Assembly: GCF_002813635.1 (NCBI RefSeq)
Contig: NZ_CP016382.1
Span: forward strand, 1,116,001 to 1,180,000
Length of the DNA stretch: 64,000 bases
Direction: 5' to 3'
Source of the DNA: Spiribacter roseus
GTDB taxonomy: Bacteria > Pseudomonadota > Gammaproteobacteria > Nitrococcales > Nitrococcaceae
This document shows, in pieces, positions 38,369 through 46,286 of this stretch. The translations under genes were made by a program, and so were the position numbers. Numbering within the stretch: the first letter of the stretch is position 1; each line of letters starts with the position of its first letter. Under the pieces are notes generated by a model that worked only from the letters and a program-made list of their open reading frames with translations, had not been told where the DNA came from and ran no database searches.

Positions 38369-39265
38369 TCAGTCATCGTCGTCATCATCCCCGAAATCGT
38401 CATCTGGCAAGATTGCATCGGCGGCCGCTGGTTGAAAAGCGTCAGCAGAAAACCCAGCTTCGGTGATGATCTCTTCCATCCGGCCCGTCTCGATCATGCG
38501 GGATATCGCCTGATCGAACTTTTGGCGGAGAGTTGGGCGATCGCTGCGCAGACCGGCAAACACATACCACTCCATGTTCGGCAGGCTAGTGACCGGATGA
38601 GCGGACAGCCCCTCGGATTCCAGGTCAGTGATCTCTGCGTACAGTGGCGGCGCGTACACGATTGCATGGTCGACCTCGCCTTGCTTCAGGGCTGACGCAA
38701 TCGCATCGGATGACTGGTACCTCTTCACGGTGACACTGTCCGGACGGGTGGTCATGAGGAGCATGTAGGGGACACCCCGACCTTGCAGAGCAAGCACATC
38801 GTCCGCGGAAAGGTCGGTAAGGCCCTCGACCGAGGATTCACTTGACACAAACTGGAAGCCCGTCCGAAAGAACGGCTGACTGGCGAGCATCTCTTCGTCG
38901 GCCGGGTAATCGAATGCAGCCGTTGTGCTGCCCGGTAAGCCCATGAACGCATCGCACTGAGTCGCCAGCCTGACTAGGAACTCTTTGCGCGTGGCGACCA
39001 TCTGGTAACCGCTTCGCTCCTCCTCTTCGCGGGTCACGACAAAATTTGCGGGTCTGCCGACACTCAGAGCGATTTCGTCCGCAATGGCCTGTTGCGCCCG
39101 CCAGGTGGGATCACGCTTGTCAATGCAAAACCGTAATTCAGGGCTCGTCTGGAGCCGGCTGTTGGGGAAAGGATACTGGTCGGGGTAGTCCTTGGCGCTA
39201 CCAGGCGCCGAAACGGCAAGAAAAAAAACGGCGACCATGACCGCTCTCACAGTTCTAATGTGCAT
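38369..39265 (-). CDS. XoxJ/MoxJ-like periplasmic protein with poly-Asp tail
   Basis: 298 aa with a clear signal peptide (residues 1-24, cleaving after ALA-like SAPGSA). The family 3 binding fold starts LRFCIDKRDPTW, the form seen in quinoprotein-associated MoxJ/XoxJ proteins. The C-terminus is strikingly acidic: nine of the last twelve residues are Asp. It follows the PQQ dehydrogenase on the same strand after a hairpin. MoxJ-type proteins are needed for assembly or activation of methanol dehydrogenases, probably by binding the partially folded enzyme. Confidence 0.75.
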   Translation of the reverse strand: MHIRTVRAVMVAVFFLAVSAPGSAKDYPDQYPFPNSRLQTSPELRFCIDKRDPTWRAQQAIADEIALSVGRPANFVVTREEEERSGYQMVATRKEFLVRLATQCDAFMGLPGSTTAAFDYPADEEMLASQPFFRTGFQFVSSESSVEGLTDLSADDVLALQGRGVPYMLLMTTRPDSVTVKRYQSSDAIASALKQGEVDHAIVYAPPLYAEITDLESEGLSAHPVTSLPNMEWYVFAGLRSDRPTLRQKFDQAISRMIETGRMEEIITEAGFSADAFQPAAADAILPDDDFGDDDDDD

Positions 39266-39309
39266 TGTAACACCTCAGCGAAGCTGATCTGCAACCGGCT
39301 CAGAAAGCA

Positions 39310-39333
39310 GCGGCGCCCCGGAGAGGGCGCCGC
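39310..39333 (-). terminator. Hairpin between the dehydrogenase and XoxJ-like genes
   Basis: A 9-bp perfect stem GCGGCGCCC/GGGCGCCGC with a 6-base loop in the 94-base gap. On the minus strand it is followed by TGCTTTCTG, a weak T tract, so it may only partly terminate, reducing expression of the downstream ABC genes. Confidence 0.55.
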
Positions 39334-39359
39334 AAATACACTTTACGACGTCACCTGAG

Positions 39360-41033
39360 TTAGCTCTCACTTAGCTTGAACACCCAGAGCGTGCCGCCCA
39401 TTGGAATGTTGTTGGTGAGCTCGGCTACTGGACCAGCCCAGAGCGGAATCGCGCCACCGAAACCGGACCACACCGCAACGTACTGCTCTCCGTCGACGGC
39501 GTAGGACACCGGTGTCCCGGTCACGCCCGAATTGGTGGTCATGCTCCACAGCTCTTCACCATTCTCGGCGTCGAAAGCCATAAACTTGCGCTCGTCAAGA
39601 TTTCCTGAGAATACAACACCGCCACCTGTGGTGAGCACGCCATTCCAAAGCGGTGCGGTGAACTCCTGCGACCAGGCCTGCTCACCCGTTGCCGGATCGA
39701 TCGCCTGCAGCATGCCAACGTGGTCGTTGCCGGGGACCTGGTACATCTCGAACTCTGCCCCGACGTACGGAGCACCTGCGCTGTACTCTACCTGCGCCCC
39801 CCGGATTTTCATGCACCACTCGTTGGTCGGTACGTACATCAAACCGGTGTTCGGATCATAGGCAGATGGGTTCCAGTTTTTCGCACCGAGGAAGGCCGGG
39901 CAGGCGTCGACGGTCTTTCCAATAGCTGGTCGGTGAGCAGCGTCAATGATTGGCCTACCGTTGGACCCCACCTCTTCGAAGATATTGGTCTCGGCATAGG
40001 GCCACGCATTAACGAAATCAACCTCGCCCTTGTCGCGGGCGAGTCGGTACAACCACCCGTTACGCTGTGGCGAAGCGATCGAGGGTTCACCATCAATGTC
40101 AATGAGCATGGGCTCATTCGTTCCGTCAAAATCCCAAGCGTCGCTGGGGCTGTACTGGTAGGCATCTGTTATCTCACCGTTGTCCGGGTCGATAGCGATC
40201 ACCGAGACAGAATGGTGCAGATCATGCTCGTCGCCGCGGGCCGGATCAATCCATGGCGACGGGTTTCCGGTTCCCCAGTACAGGGTGTGTGTATCCTGAT
40301 CATAGGTCCCAGTAAGCCAGGGCGCTGCACCACCCGTCTCGTGCGTATCACCGGGCCAGCTTCCATCATCGACCGCGGTGTGTGCTTTCCAGACCTCGGC
40401 CCCTGTTTCAGCATCATAAGCGCTGACATAGCCCCGAACCCCGTATTCGCCTCCGTGGACGCCGACGATGATTTTGTCATCGACAACGATCGGTGCGGAG
40501 GAAATAGCGTAGCGCTCCTTGTAATTATCAACGGTCGTATCCCATTTGATCTTACCGGATTCGGCATCAAACGCGATCACGTGCGCATCAAGTGTACCCA
40601 TGTACACAGTATCCCCGTGTACGGCGACTCCCCGGTTAACCACGTCACAGCAAACAGCAACATCGTCGGGCAACTGCCGTTCGTAGTCCCAAATCAGCTC
40701 CCCCGACGCCGCATCCATCGCATAAAGCTTATTGTAGGCGGCGGTAACGAACATCATTCCGTCATTAACGATGGGCGCTGCTTCGTGTCCCTGGGTGACG
40801 CCGGAGGAAATCGTCCAGGCGACCTCCAGATCGGCGACGTTGTCCGTGTCAATCTGATCGAGCGGGCTATAGCCCCATCCTTCGTAGTTGCCCCGCCAAT
40901 GGAGCCAGTTGCTGGCTTCTGGGGCTTTGAGTCGGTCCGACGTTACAGATGAGTAACTGTCAGTGGCATGAGCGCTGTTAAAGCCCGCGGTAAGAGCCGC
41001 CGCAGTCAACAGCATTATGCTTTTTTTCATCAT
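39360..41033 (-). CDS. PQQ-dependent methanol/ethanol-type dehydrogenase, lanthanide-type active site
   Basis: A 557-aa periplasmic quinoprotein with a signal peptide (residues 1-24) and an eight-bladed propeller of Trp-docking repeats. Key residues: the adjacent-cysteine pair Cys128-Cys129 over PQQ; metal-ligand candidates Glu196 and Asn257 (GTGNP); catalytic Asp301 in AWDFDG; and Asp303 two residues later. That extra Asp is the hallmark of XoxF/PedH-type lanthanide enzymes; calcium enzymes have Ala or Ser there. Start: GTG 41036 or ATG 41033 after AGGAGGAG. No cytochrome c gene is adjacent; a Rieske gene precedes it in the operon. The alcohol substrate cannot be told. Confidence 0.9.
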   Translation of the reverse strand: MMKKSIMLLTAAALTAGFNSAHATDSYSSVTSDRLKAPEASNWLHWRGNYEGWGYSPLDQIDTDNVADLEVAWTISSGVTQGHEAAPIVNDGMMFVTAAYNKLYAMDAASGELIWDYERQLPDDVAVCCDVVNRGVAVHGDTVYMGTLDAHVIAFDAESGKIKWDTTVDNYKERYAISSAPIVVDDKIIVGVHGGEYGVRGYVSAYDAETGAEVWKAHTAVDDGSWPGDTHETGGAAPWLTGTYDQDTHTLYWGTGNPSPWIDPARGDEHDLHHSVSVIAIDPDNGEITDAYQYSPSDAWDFDGTNEPMLIDIDGEPSIASPQRNGWLYRLARDKGEVDFVNAWPYAETNIFEEVGSNGRPIIDAAHRPAIGKTVDACPAFLGAKNWNPSAYDPNTGLMYVPTNEWCMKIRGAQVEYSAGAPYVGAEFEMYQVPGNDHVGMLQAIDPATGEQAWSQEFTAPLWNGVLTTGGGVVFSGNLDERKFMAFDAENGEELWSMTTNSGVTGTPVSYAVDGEQYVAVWSGFGGAIPLWAGPVAELTNNIPMGGTLWVFKLSES

Positions 41034-41118
41034 CACTGCTTTCTCCTCCTAGGTCCCAGATCCTCAACCTCGAGGCTGGTTGTTAACGGTCTATTCATCA
41101 CCGATTCTTTGACGATGC

Positions 41119-41682
41119 TTATCCAACCTTCCCGGCGAAACCGCCGGTAGCGATTAATTTCGCCCCGTCCACAGTCACGGGTAACATCGGCAGCCCACGT
41201 TCGGCAGGTCCAGCCACCCGTTTCCCTCCCGCGCGGGGCTCGAAGATGCTGCCGTGGCAAGTGCATGCAAGTTTGCCCTCAGCGGTTCCAAACGTACCCA
41301 CGTCAGATACAAGGCATCCCTGATGCGAGCAAATCGCAGACACTGCCACAATGTCTCCGGCGGCCATAGATTCGAACTCCGCTTCGAGCTCCTCCCTTGG
41401 AACCCGCACCACCGTAACTATGTTTTCTCGAGCATCTCGCACTTGCCCGTCAGGCGATTGCGGCTTTGCGAGCACTGGCTCAAGGAATTTAAGACCAGCC
41501 GGATCAATTGGAAGACCTGTGTTATCTCCCTTAAAATGCACCAACACATCTCCGGCGGAGGCCGTGGCAGCCGCCTTAACCTGCTCTATCCGCGCACCAA
41601 ACATCGCGCCGACGCATCCCGTGACGCCCGCGCCCAATAACATCCGACGCTGTTTGTTGAAACCTTCGCTGTCAGTTGCCAT
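41119..41682 (-). CDS. Tat-exported Rieske [2Fe-2S] protein
   Basis: 187 aa. The N-terminal KQRRMLLGAGVTGC resembles a twin-arginine signal/anchor. A Rieske domain follows: box I CSHQGC (Cys118, His120, and disulfide Cys123) and box II CTCHGS (ligands Cys140 and His143, disulfide Cys142), with an insertion-poor fold as in bc1 or arsenite-oxidase small subunits. No cytochrome b or c1 genes are nearby, so it is not part of a bc1 operon. It is the first gene of the dehydrogenase operon, behind a sigma-54 promoter; a direct electron-transfer role with the quinoprotein is likely. GGGAGG precedes the ATG. Confidence 0.85.
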   Translation of the reverse strand: MATDSEGFNKQRRMLLGAGVTGCVGAMFGARIEQVKAAATASAGDVLVHFKGDNTGLPIDPAGLKFLEPVLAKPQSPDGQVRDARENIVTVVRVPREELEAEFESMAAGDIVAVSAICSHQGCLVSDVGTFGTAEGKLACTCHGSIFEPRAGGKRVAGPAERGLPMLPVTVDGAKLIATGGFAGKVG

Positions 41683-41780
41683 ATCAGGCCTAACCTCCCA
41701 CGCCATTCACCTATCCATGAGGTGTTTGTGTTTGACTTATGCCACGCGAGTCTTTGTTCTCGGAGCTCGCAGTTTGAGCT

Positions 41781-41796
41781 GGCAAATCGCGTGCCA
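41781..41796 (-). promoter_or_regulatory. Sigma-54 promoter of the Rieske/dehydrogenase operon
   Basis: On the minus strand TGGCACG, four bases, TTGCC: a perfect -24 element and a near-perfect -12 element with exact spacing, about 100 bases upstream of the Rieske ATG. Confidence 0.8.
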
Positions 41797-41889
41797 ACTG
41801 CTTTAGAACTCTGTTCTATGCGGGTGCTCGTTGCGGTGTGTGGACAGACAAGTCAGGTTCAGCTCACAATCTGACACGAGCAAGCTAGC

Positions 41890-41900
41890 GTGTGACACAC
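41890..41900. promoter_or_regulatory. Candidate enhancer-binding site of the Rieske/dehydrogenase operon
   Basis: GTGTGACACAC, a palindrome about 95 bases upstream of the sigma-54 promoter, with a further TGACAC half-site at 41872-41877. Read on the minus strand it contains GTGTGTCACA, identical to the core upstream of pqqA. Confidence 0.5.
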
Positions 41901-42082
41901 TTTGTCCCGTAATAACGCACTCGGTAGGAGCGAAGTAGCAGCGGCTGCGGTGAACAACAGAATGGTTCGGCGCAAACATCTGCAGGACATGGTCGGTATT
42001 AAGTTACGATCAGGTGCATGGGCACACATTGGAGGATTTTATTCGACGGTCAGCCGTCATCGCCGTGCCGACATCGGTGATG

Positions 42083-45000
42083 TCACTCAAAACGCCCGTC
42101 CTTCGGGCTGTGCAATGCGACCCGCTCGATCCGAGCCGGCAGCGCCTGACGCACCGAAGCACCCGTCACCCAGTCCAGCCAGGCATTGCCCGAACTGTGC
42201 GTGGGATCCACCAGCCCCAGATCATTGAGATTGACGCCGGCGCCGATGGCCTCGTCCCCGGGCAATGCCGTGCCGTCGATGGTGTGCGTGCGCGCACCCA
42301 GTTCGCGATGCCCATAACCATGCTCGATGGCCACCGCGCCACGCTTGACGCCGTCACGCAGCATCGCGACGCCTTCAACCGATCCCCCGGGGGTCACCAC
42401 CCGCACCCGGTCACCGGTGTCGATACCGGCGGCCTGAGCGTCCCGCGTATTGATTCCCACCGGATTGTAGGGATGGATCTGGCGGAGTCGCGAAGCGGCA
42501 ATCGAGTGCGGGCTCTGGAGGTGCGACTTGTACGAGGTCAACCGCAGGGGCCAGTGATCGACCGGATAGTGGCGTTCGACGCGCGAGCCATCGGCGAAAC
42601 GTGGCGGATGGAAGGTGGGGCAGCCCGTGAAGTACTCACCACTCAGTGAGTGGCGCTGGCTGCCAACCGTTTCGTTCCACACCGTGGCCGGGCGGTCCCA
42701 GTGGGTCACCGGGCCGGCATCCTTGGCCGGCGCCTCGCCAAAACGTCCGCCGCGGCAGAAGACATAGGCCACCCGGCGCCACTCCTCGGGCTTGAGATGC
42801 GACTGGAGTGTCCCGGCGATCCGCTCGACGCCAGTCAGACGCATGTCATCCTCGGCGGCCTCGGCCACGGCCCCGCCGTCCCAGGCCACATTGGCGGCGC
42901 CACGCAGATACCAGTCCGCTGCACTGTTGAGCGGGTGTAGGTTGCCCTCGGCATCGGGAATGGCCCTATCGCCAAAACCGGGTAGCCCCAGGCGTTTCGA
43001 GACGGCAATCAGGAAAGCCTCCATGCTGAGCGGCTCGCCGTCCGGGGTCTTGCCAACGCGCGGTTCGACAATCGGCCAGCGTGCGCTGGTCATGCGCTGC
43101 TTGACGCCCGCCCAAGCCTTGGAAAACCCCCAGCCCTCGTAGGTCACCAGATCCGGCACCAGGTAATCGGCGTAGGCGTTGGTCTCGTTGATGAACGGCT
43201 CAATACCGATGATCAGGCCGATGCGGCTGGGATCCTTGAGGCGCTCATCGATCGCCTTGCGCAACCCGGCCTGGCCGTAGATCGGATTCCCCATGTGGTT
43301 GATCCAGATCTTTGCCTGATAGGGGTAGCCCTCGAGCGCCGAGCACAGATGTTCGGTGAATAGCGGCGGGGAGACCGGATACCACGGGGCCTTCGCGGGA
43401 TAGGGGTTGCGCCCGGCGGCGACTTTGCGCTGATACTCGCTGCTCGCCTCGTAAGTCGTGCGGCTGCGCGACAGAAAGATCCCCTGCGGGCCGACCTTGC
43501 CGGGGAAGTTGGCCATGTCATAGCGCTCGCCGGCACCGGTATTGGTGAACGGCTGGCCCTTGACGAAGGTTCCCCCCGGGGCATTGAGGTTACCCACCAT
43601 GGCGTTGAGCATGACGATGGCGTAGGAAGTGTAGAAGGCACTGCCGTTCATCACACCGCCATGGGTGTTGATGACCGCCTTTTTGCCGTGGCTGGTGAAC
43701 TTGCGCGCCAGCGCCTCGATGGTGGCCTCGGGGACGTCGCACTCGGCGCTGTACTCCGCCAGCGACAGACGCCGTGCTTCCTCGGTCAGGCGTTGCATCG
43801 CCGATTTGACGGTCACGCGGCTGCCATCAGCGAGCGTCACCTCGCGGGTCACGAACAGCGCCGCCGGCCGCGGTGCCGTATGGGCCATCCACTCGTCCGC
43901 CTCGGCATCGATCACCACCGAGTCATCGGCGTTGTCCGTCCAGCCCAGGTCCCGACCACGCAGAATGCGACCGGTCAGTTCATGTTCCTCGGTACTCACG
44001 ACCAGGTGAGTGGCGTTGCTCCAGCTGGGCTCGCCGGCGGCGTCGCGGGCTGCGGGCCCGGGCTGGGACAGGTAGGCATGGTCATAGCGCTCGTGATCGA
44101 TGATCCAGCGGATCATGGCCATGGCCATTGCCGAATCACCGGCTGGACGGATCGGTACCCAGTTGTTGTTGCTGCGGGTCGCGAGACTCGAAGAGTTGGG
44201 CAGCGACGGCGCCACCACCACGTATTCAAACCGCCGGTCGGTGCGGGCGCTTGCCAGCTGACGGCCCTGCTGCTTGTAAGGGTTGCCGGCATGCGCCGGC
44301 GCCGTGCCCATGAAGATCACGAACCGGGCGTGATCCCAGTCCGGCTTGGCATGGGTGAAGCCTTTCATGTCGTCGAACAGCGCACCCGAACCCACGCGAT
44401 AGCCAAGGCCGCAGTACGAACCGTGATGGCCGAAGTTGCGGGTCCCGAAGGCATTGAAGGTGAATCGCTTGACCAGATCGCGGCGGCCGTCCGGGCCGGC
44501 GTCGGTGACCAGCAGCCGGTTGGCCACCGGCCCGTACTCGGGGTTCTCGGGATCCATGAGCGTTTCGGTGTCATGAATGGCCCGCAGTCCATCGACCGCC
44601 CCCTCGCCGAATAGATCGCCGCCTTCGGTGACCTCCTCGATCAGCTGCTCAAAGCTGATTGTCTGCCACTCGCCCGCGCCCCGCGGGCCGACCCGTTTCA
44701 TCGGCTGGGTGATGCGCTGGGGATTATCGAGCAGCTCGAGCATCGCCGCGCCACGCGCGCAGGCGGCCGATCGGCCGTCGATCCCCGCGTCACCGCCGAG
44801 CCCGGTGTACGCCGCACGGACCGAGTCGGCGTACGGCCGCGGATTTTCGTGGGACAGGGGATGGTAGGGGTTGCCCGCGATCCGCAGGACCCGGTTGTTG
44901 ACCGTGTCCACCCGGGCCCGGATACCGCACTGGGTCCAGCAACCCAGGCACTGGGTGAGGCTGACGACCTGGCCGTCAGCCGGCGTCAGCTCACCGGTAT

Positions 45001-45187
45001 CGGCGTCGATATGAAATTCCGGAGTCAGCGCATTGCCGGTGATCCGGTCCGTGGTCGGCTCGCCGGCGCTGCCGCTCAGTAGCCCCTCGGTGGCCTTTTT
45101 GACCGGCCCGACATAGCCCGCACCGAACACTCCAAGCCCGCCGGCGGCGACGCCCCCTTTCAGCAGGTTGCGACGATTCTTATCCAT
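42083..45187 (-). CDS. ttrA: Tetrathionate reductase catalytic subunit TtrA
   Basis: A 1034-aa molybdopterin oxidoreductase of the DMSO-reductase family, close in length to Salmonella TtrA (about 1020 aa). A Tat signal (DKNRRNLLKGG) begins the protein. A [4Fe-4S] motif starts CLGCWTQCG (Cys80, 83, 87) with the fourth Cys in SAACARG, and the Mo-ligand Cys is in HHGSYCGLG. It reduces tetrathionate to thiosulfate in the periplasm using bis-MGD molybdenum. Start ATG 45187 overlaps ttrC by 8 bases. Last gene of ttrBCA. Thiosulfate/polysulfide reductase relatives are alternative identities, but the ttrSR genes nearby support Ttr. Confidence 0.87.
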   Translation of the reverse strand: MDKNRRNLLKGGVAAGGLGVFGAGYVGPVKKATEGLLSGSAGEPTTDRITGNALTPEFHIDADTGELTPADGQVVSLTQCLGCWTQCGIRARVDTVNNRVLRIAGNPYHPLSHENPRPYADSVRAAYTGLGGDAGIDGRSAACARGAAMLELLDNPQRITQPMKRVGPRGAGEWQTISFEQLIEEVTEGGDLFGEGAVDGLRAIHDTETLMDPENPEYGPVANRLLVTDAGPDGRRDLVKRFTFNAFGTRNFGHHGSYCGLGYRVGSGALFDDMKGFTHAKPDWDHARFVIFMGTAPAHAGNPYKQQGRQLASARTDRRFEYVVVAPSLPNSSSLATRSNNNWVPIRPAGDSAMAMAMIRWIIDHERYDHAYLSQPGPAARDAAGEPSWSNATHLVVSTEEHELTGRILRGRDLGWTDNADDSVVIDAEADEWMAHTAPRPAALFVTREVTLADGSRVTVKSAMQRLTEEARRLSLAEYSAECDVPEATIEALARKFTSHGKKAVINTHGGVMNGSAFYTSYAIVMLNAMVGNLNAPGGTFVKGQPFTNTGAGERYDMANFPGKVGPQGIFLSRSRTTYEASSEYQRKVAAGRNPYPAKAPWYPVSPPLFTEHLCSALEGYPYQAKIWINHMGNPIYGQAGLRKAIDERLKDPSRIGLIIGIEPFINETNAYADYLVPDLVTYEGWGFSKAWAGVKQRMTSARWPIVEPRVGKTPDGEPLSMEAFLIAVSKRLGLPGFGDRAIPDAEGNLHPLNSAADWYLRGAANVAWDGGAVAEAAEDDMRLTGVERIAGTLQSHLKPEEWRRVAYVFCRGGRFGEAPAKDAGPVTHWDRPATVWNETVGSQRHSLSGEYFTGCPTFHPPRFADGSRVERHYPVDHWPLRLTSYKSHLQSPHSIAASRLRQIHPYNPVGINTRDAQAAGIDTGDRVRVVTPGGSVEGVAMLRDGVKRGAVAIEHGYGHRELGARTHTIDGTALPGDEAIGAGVNLNDLGLVDPTHSSGNAWLDWVTGASVRQALPARIERVALHSPKDGRFE

Positions 45188-46286
45188 GAGCCACCTCACG
45201 CATTGATGGGTTGGGGTGGACGGCGCCGCGATTGGCGATGATTCCCGGCAGGATCATCAGCACCGCAAGCCATAGACCGAATACACCCAGAATGCCGAGC
45301 AGCCCGTCGCTGCCCAGCGGTAAATGATAGGGATAGAGCCCTGCTCCGTATTTCGGCACGCTCTGGACGTCCATCAACACGGCCCAGCGGAATGACCATG
45401 CGGCCAGCAGTGCGAGTGGCGCCAGCCACCATGCCCGCGCGATCCCCCTGGGCGTGCGCAGCATCCACAGCGCCGCCAGCAGCAGTCCGCCGCCCACGGC
45501 CACCGACAGGGCAAACACGATCCGCCAGTAGGCGAACTGCTCGACGAGGCGCAGAAAAGCCTGGAATGACACCGAGCCATTGATCCAGCCAGTCACCGCC
45601 CAGCCAACCGCACCGACGCCGGTGGCGATCAGCGCCAGCACGAAAAGCCGTACGGTGAGACGCTGATCGCCGGGCGTCGCGGCGAAGATCCGCGCCTGGG
45701 TAAAGACAATGGCGGCGAGGCTCGCCATGAAGGCGGTGAGGGCCAGATTGACGATCATCCATTCGGTGTGCCAGAGCGCCCTCGCCTTGACGATCATCAC
45801 CTCGGAGCCGGTATAGAGCAGGATCCCCAGAGCGCCAATGAACATCACGCCGGCAATCCATGGCCGCAGCGCCTGTCCCGACCAGTTGCCGGCCGCCCAC
45901 AGCGCGAGCCAGCGCGGCGCGCCCCCGGCCTTGAACACCGCGCGCTGCCAGAGCACCCAGTAGCCGAGCAGGCCGGTCATGAACACCGGCAGGATCAGCG
46001 CACCCAGCGACATCCACGACCAGGGCGTGATGTCGGTGTAGAAGTGATAGAACCGCCCGGGTTGATGCAGATCCGCCAGCAGCGCGATGGGCGCGATCAC
46101 GCCCGTGGAGATCGCGACGACCAGCGCCGGGGCCTGAAGACGCTGCCAGCGGCCGCCGCGGACAAACTCGCCGATGGCGACCAGTATCGCCGCGGTTGCG
46201 GCCATCCCGACAAGGAAAAAGTATTGCACCGCCCAGGGCAGCCAGGCGACTTCCTGCTGCGGGACGATGATTTCGGCGATGTTCAT
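45180..46286 (-). CDS. ttrC: Tetrathionate reductase membrane subunit TtrC (NrfD family)
   Basis: A 368-aa quinol-oxidising membrane anchor of the NrfD/PsrC family with about nine hydrophobic segments; the N-terminal part IPWAV-like WLPWAVQYFFLVGMA is the family pattern. It passes electrons from the quinol pool to TtrB. Its start overlaps the ttrB stop (ATGA). Confidence 0.87.
   Translation of the reverse strand: MNIAEIIVPQQEVAWLPWAVQYFFLVGMAATAAILVAIGEFVRGGRWQRLQAPALVVAISTGVIAPIALLADLHQPGRFYHFYTDITPWSWMSLGALILPVFMTGLLGYWVLWQRAVFKAGGAPRWLALWAAGNWSGQALRPWIAGVMFIGALGILLYTGSEVMIVKARALWHTEWMIVNLALTAFMASLAAIVFTQARIFAATPGDQRLTVRLFVLALIATGVGAVGWAVTGWINGSVSFQAFLRLVEQFAYWRIVFALSVAVGGGLLLAALWMLRTPRGIARAWWLAPLALLAAWSFRWAVLMDVQSVPKYGAGLYPYHLPLGSDGLLGILGVFGLWLAVLMILPGIIANRGAVHPNPSMREVAHG

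Larger units (their letters stand above)
41683..42082. promoter_or_regulatory. Regulatory gap upstream of the Rieske/dehydrogenase operon
   Basis: 400 bases without a credible gene between the Rieske gene and the end of ttrA. The right half of the gap contains the island edge where composition returns to high GC. It holds the sigma-54 promoter (41781-41796) and the palindromic activator site (41890-41900). A weak GACGG/CCGTC stem near 42045-42058 could help end ttrA transcription. Confidence 0.5.

Noticed and set aside
39720..40952. A 410-codon plus-strand frame
   Set aside because: Antisense to the PQQ dehydrogenase, whose active-site and propeller motifs are clear.
23940..42082. Attachment-site direct repeat of the tRNA-Val 3' end at the far side of the island
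   Set aside because: No copy of the tRNA 3' sequence was seen near 42 kb and no integrase gene is present, so integration at tRNA-Val remains unproven.
41902..42228. Possible small gene in the Rieske-ttrA gap
   Set aside because: The frame overlaps the antisense strand of ttrA by about 145 bases, has no ribosome binding site, and its composition looks random.
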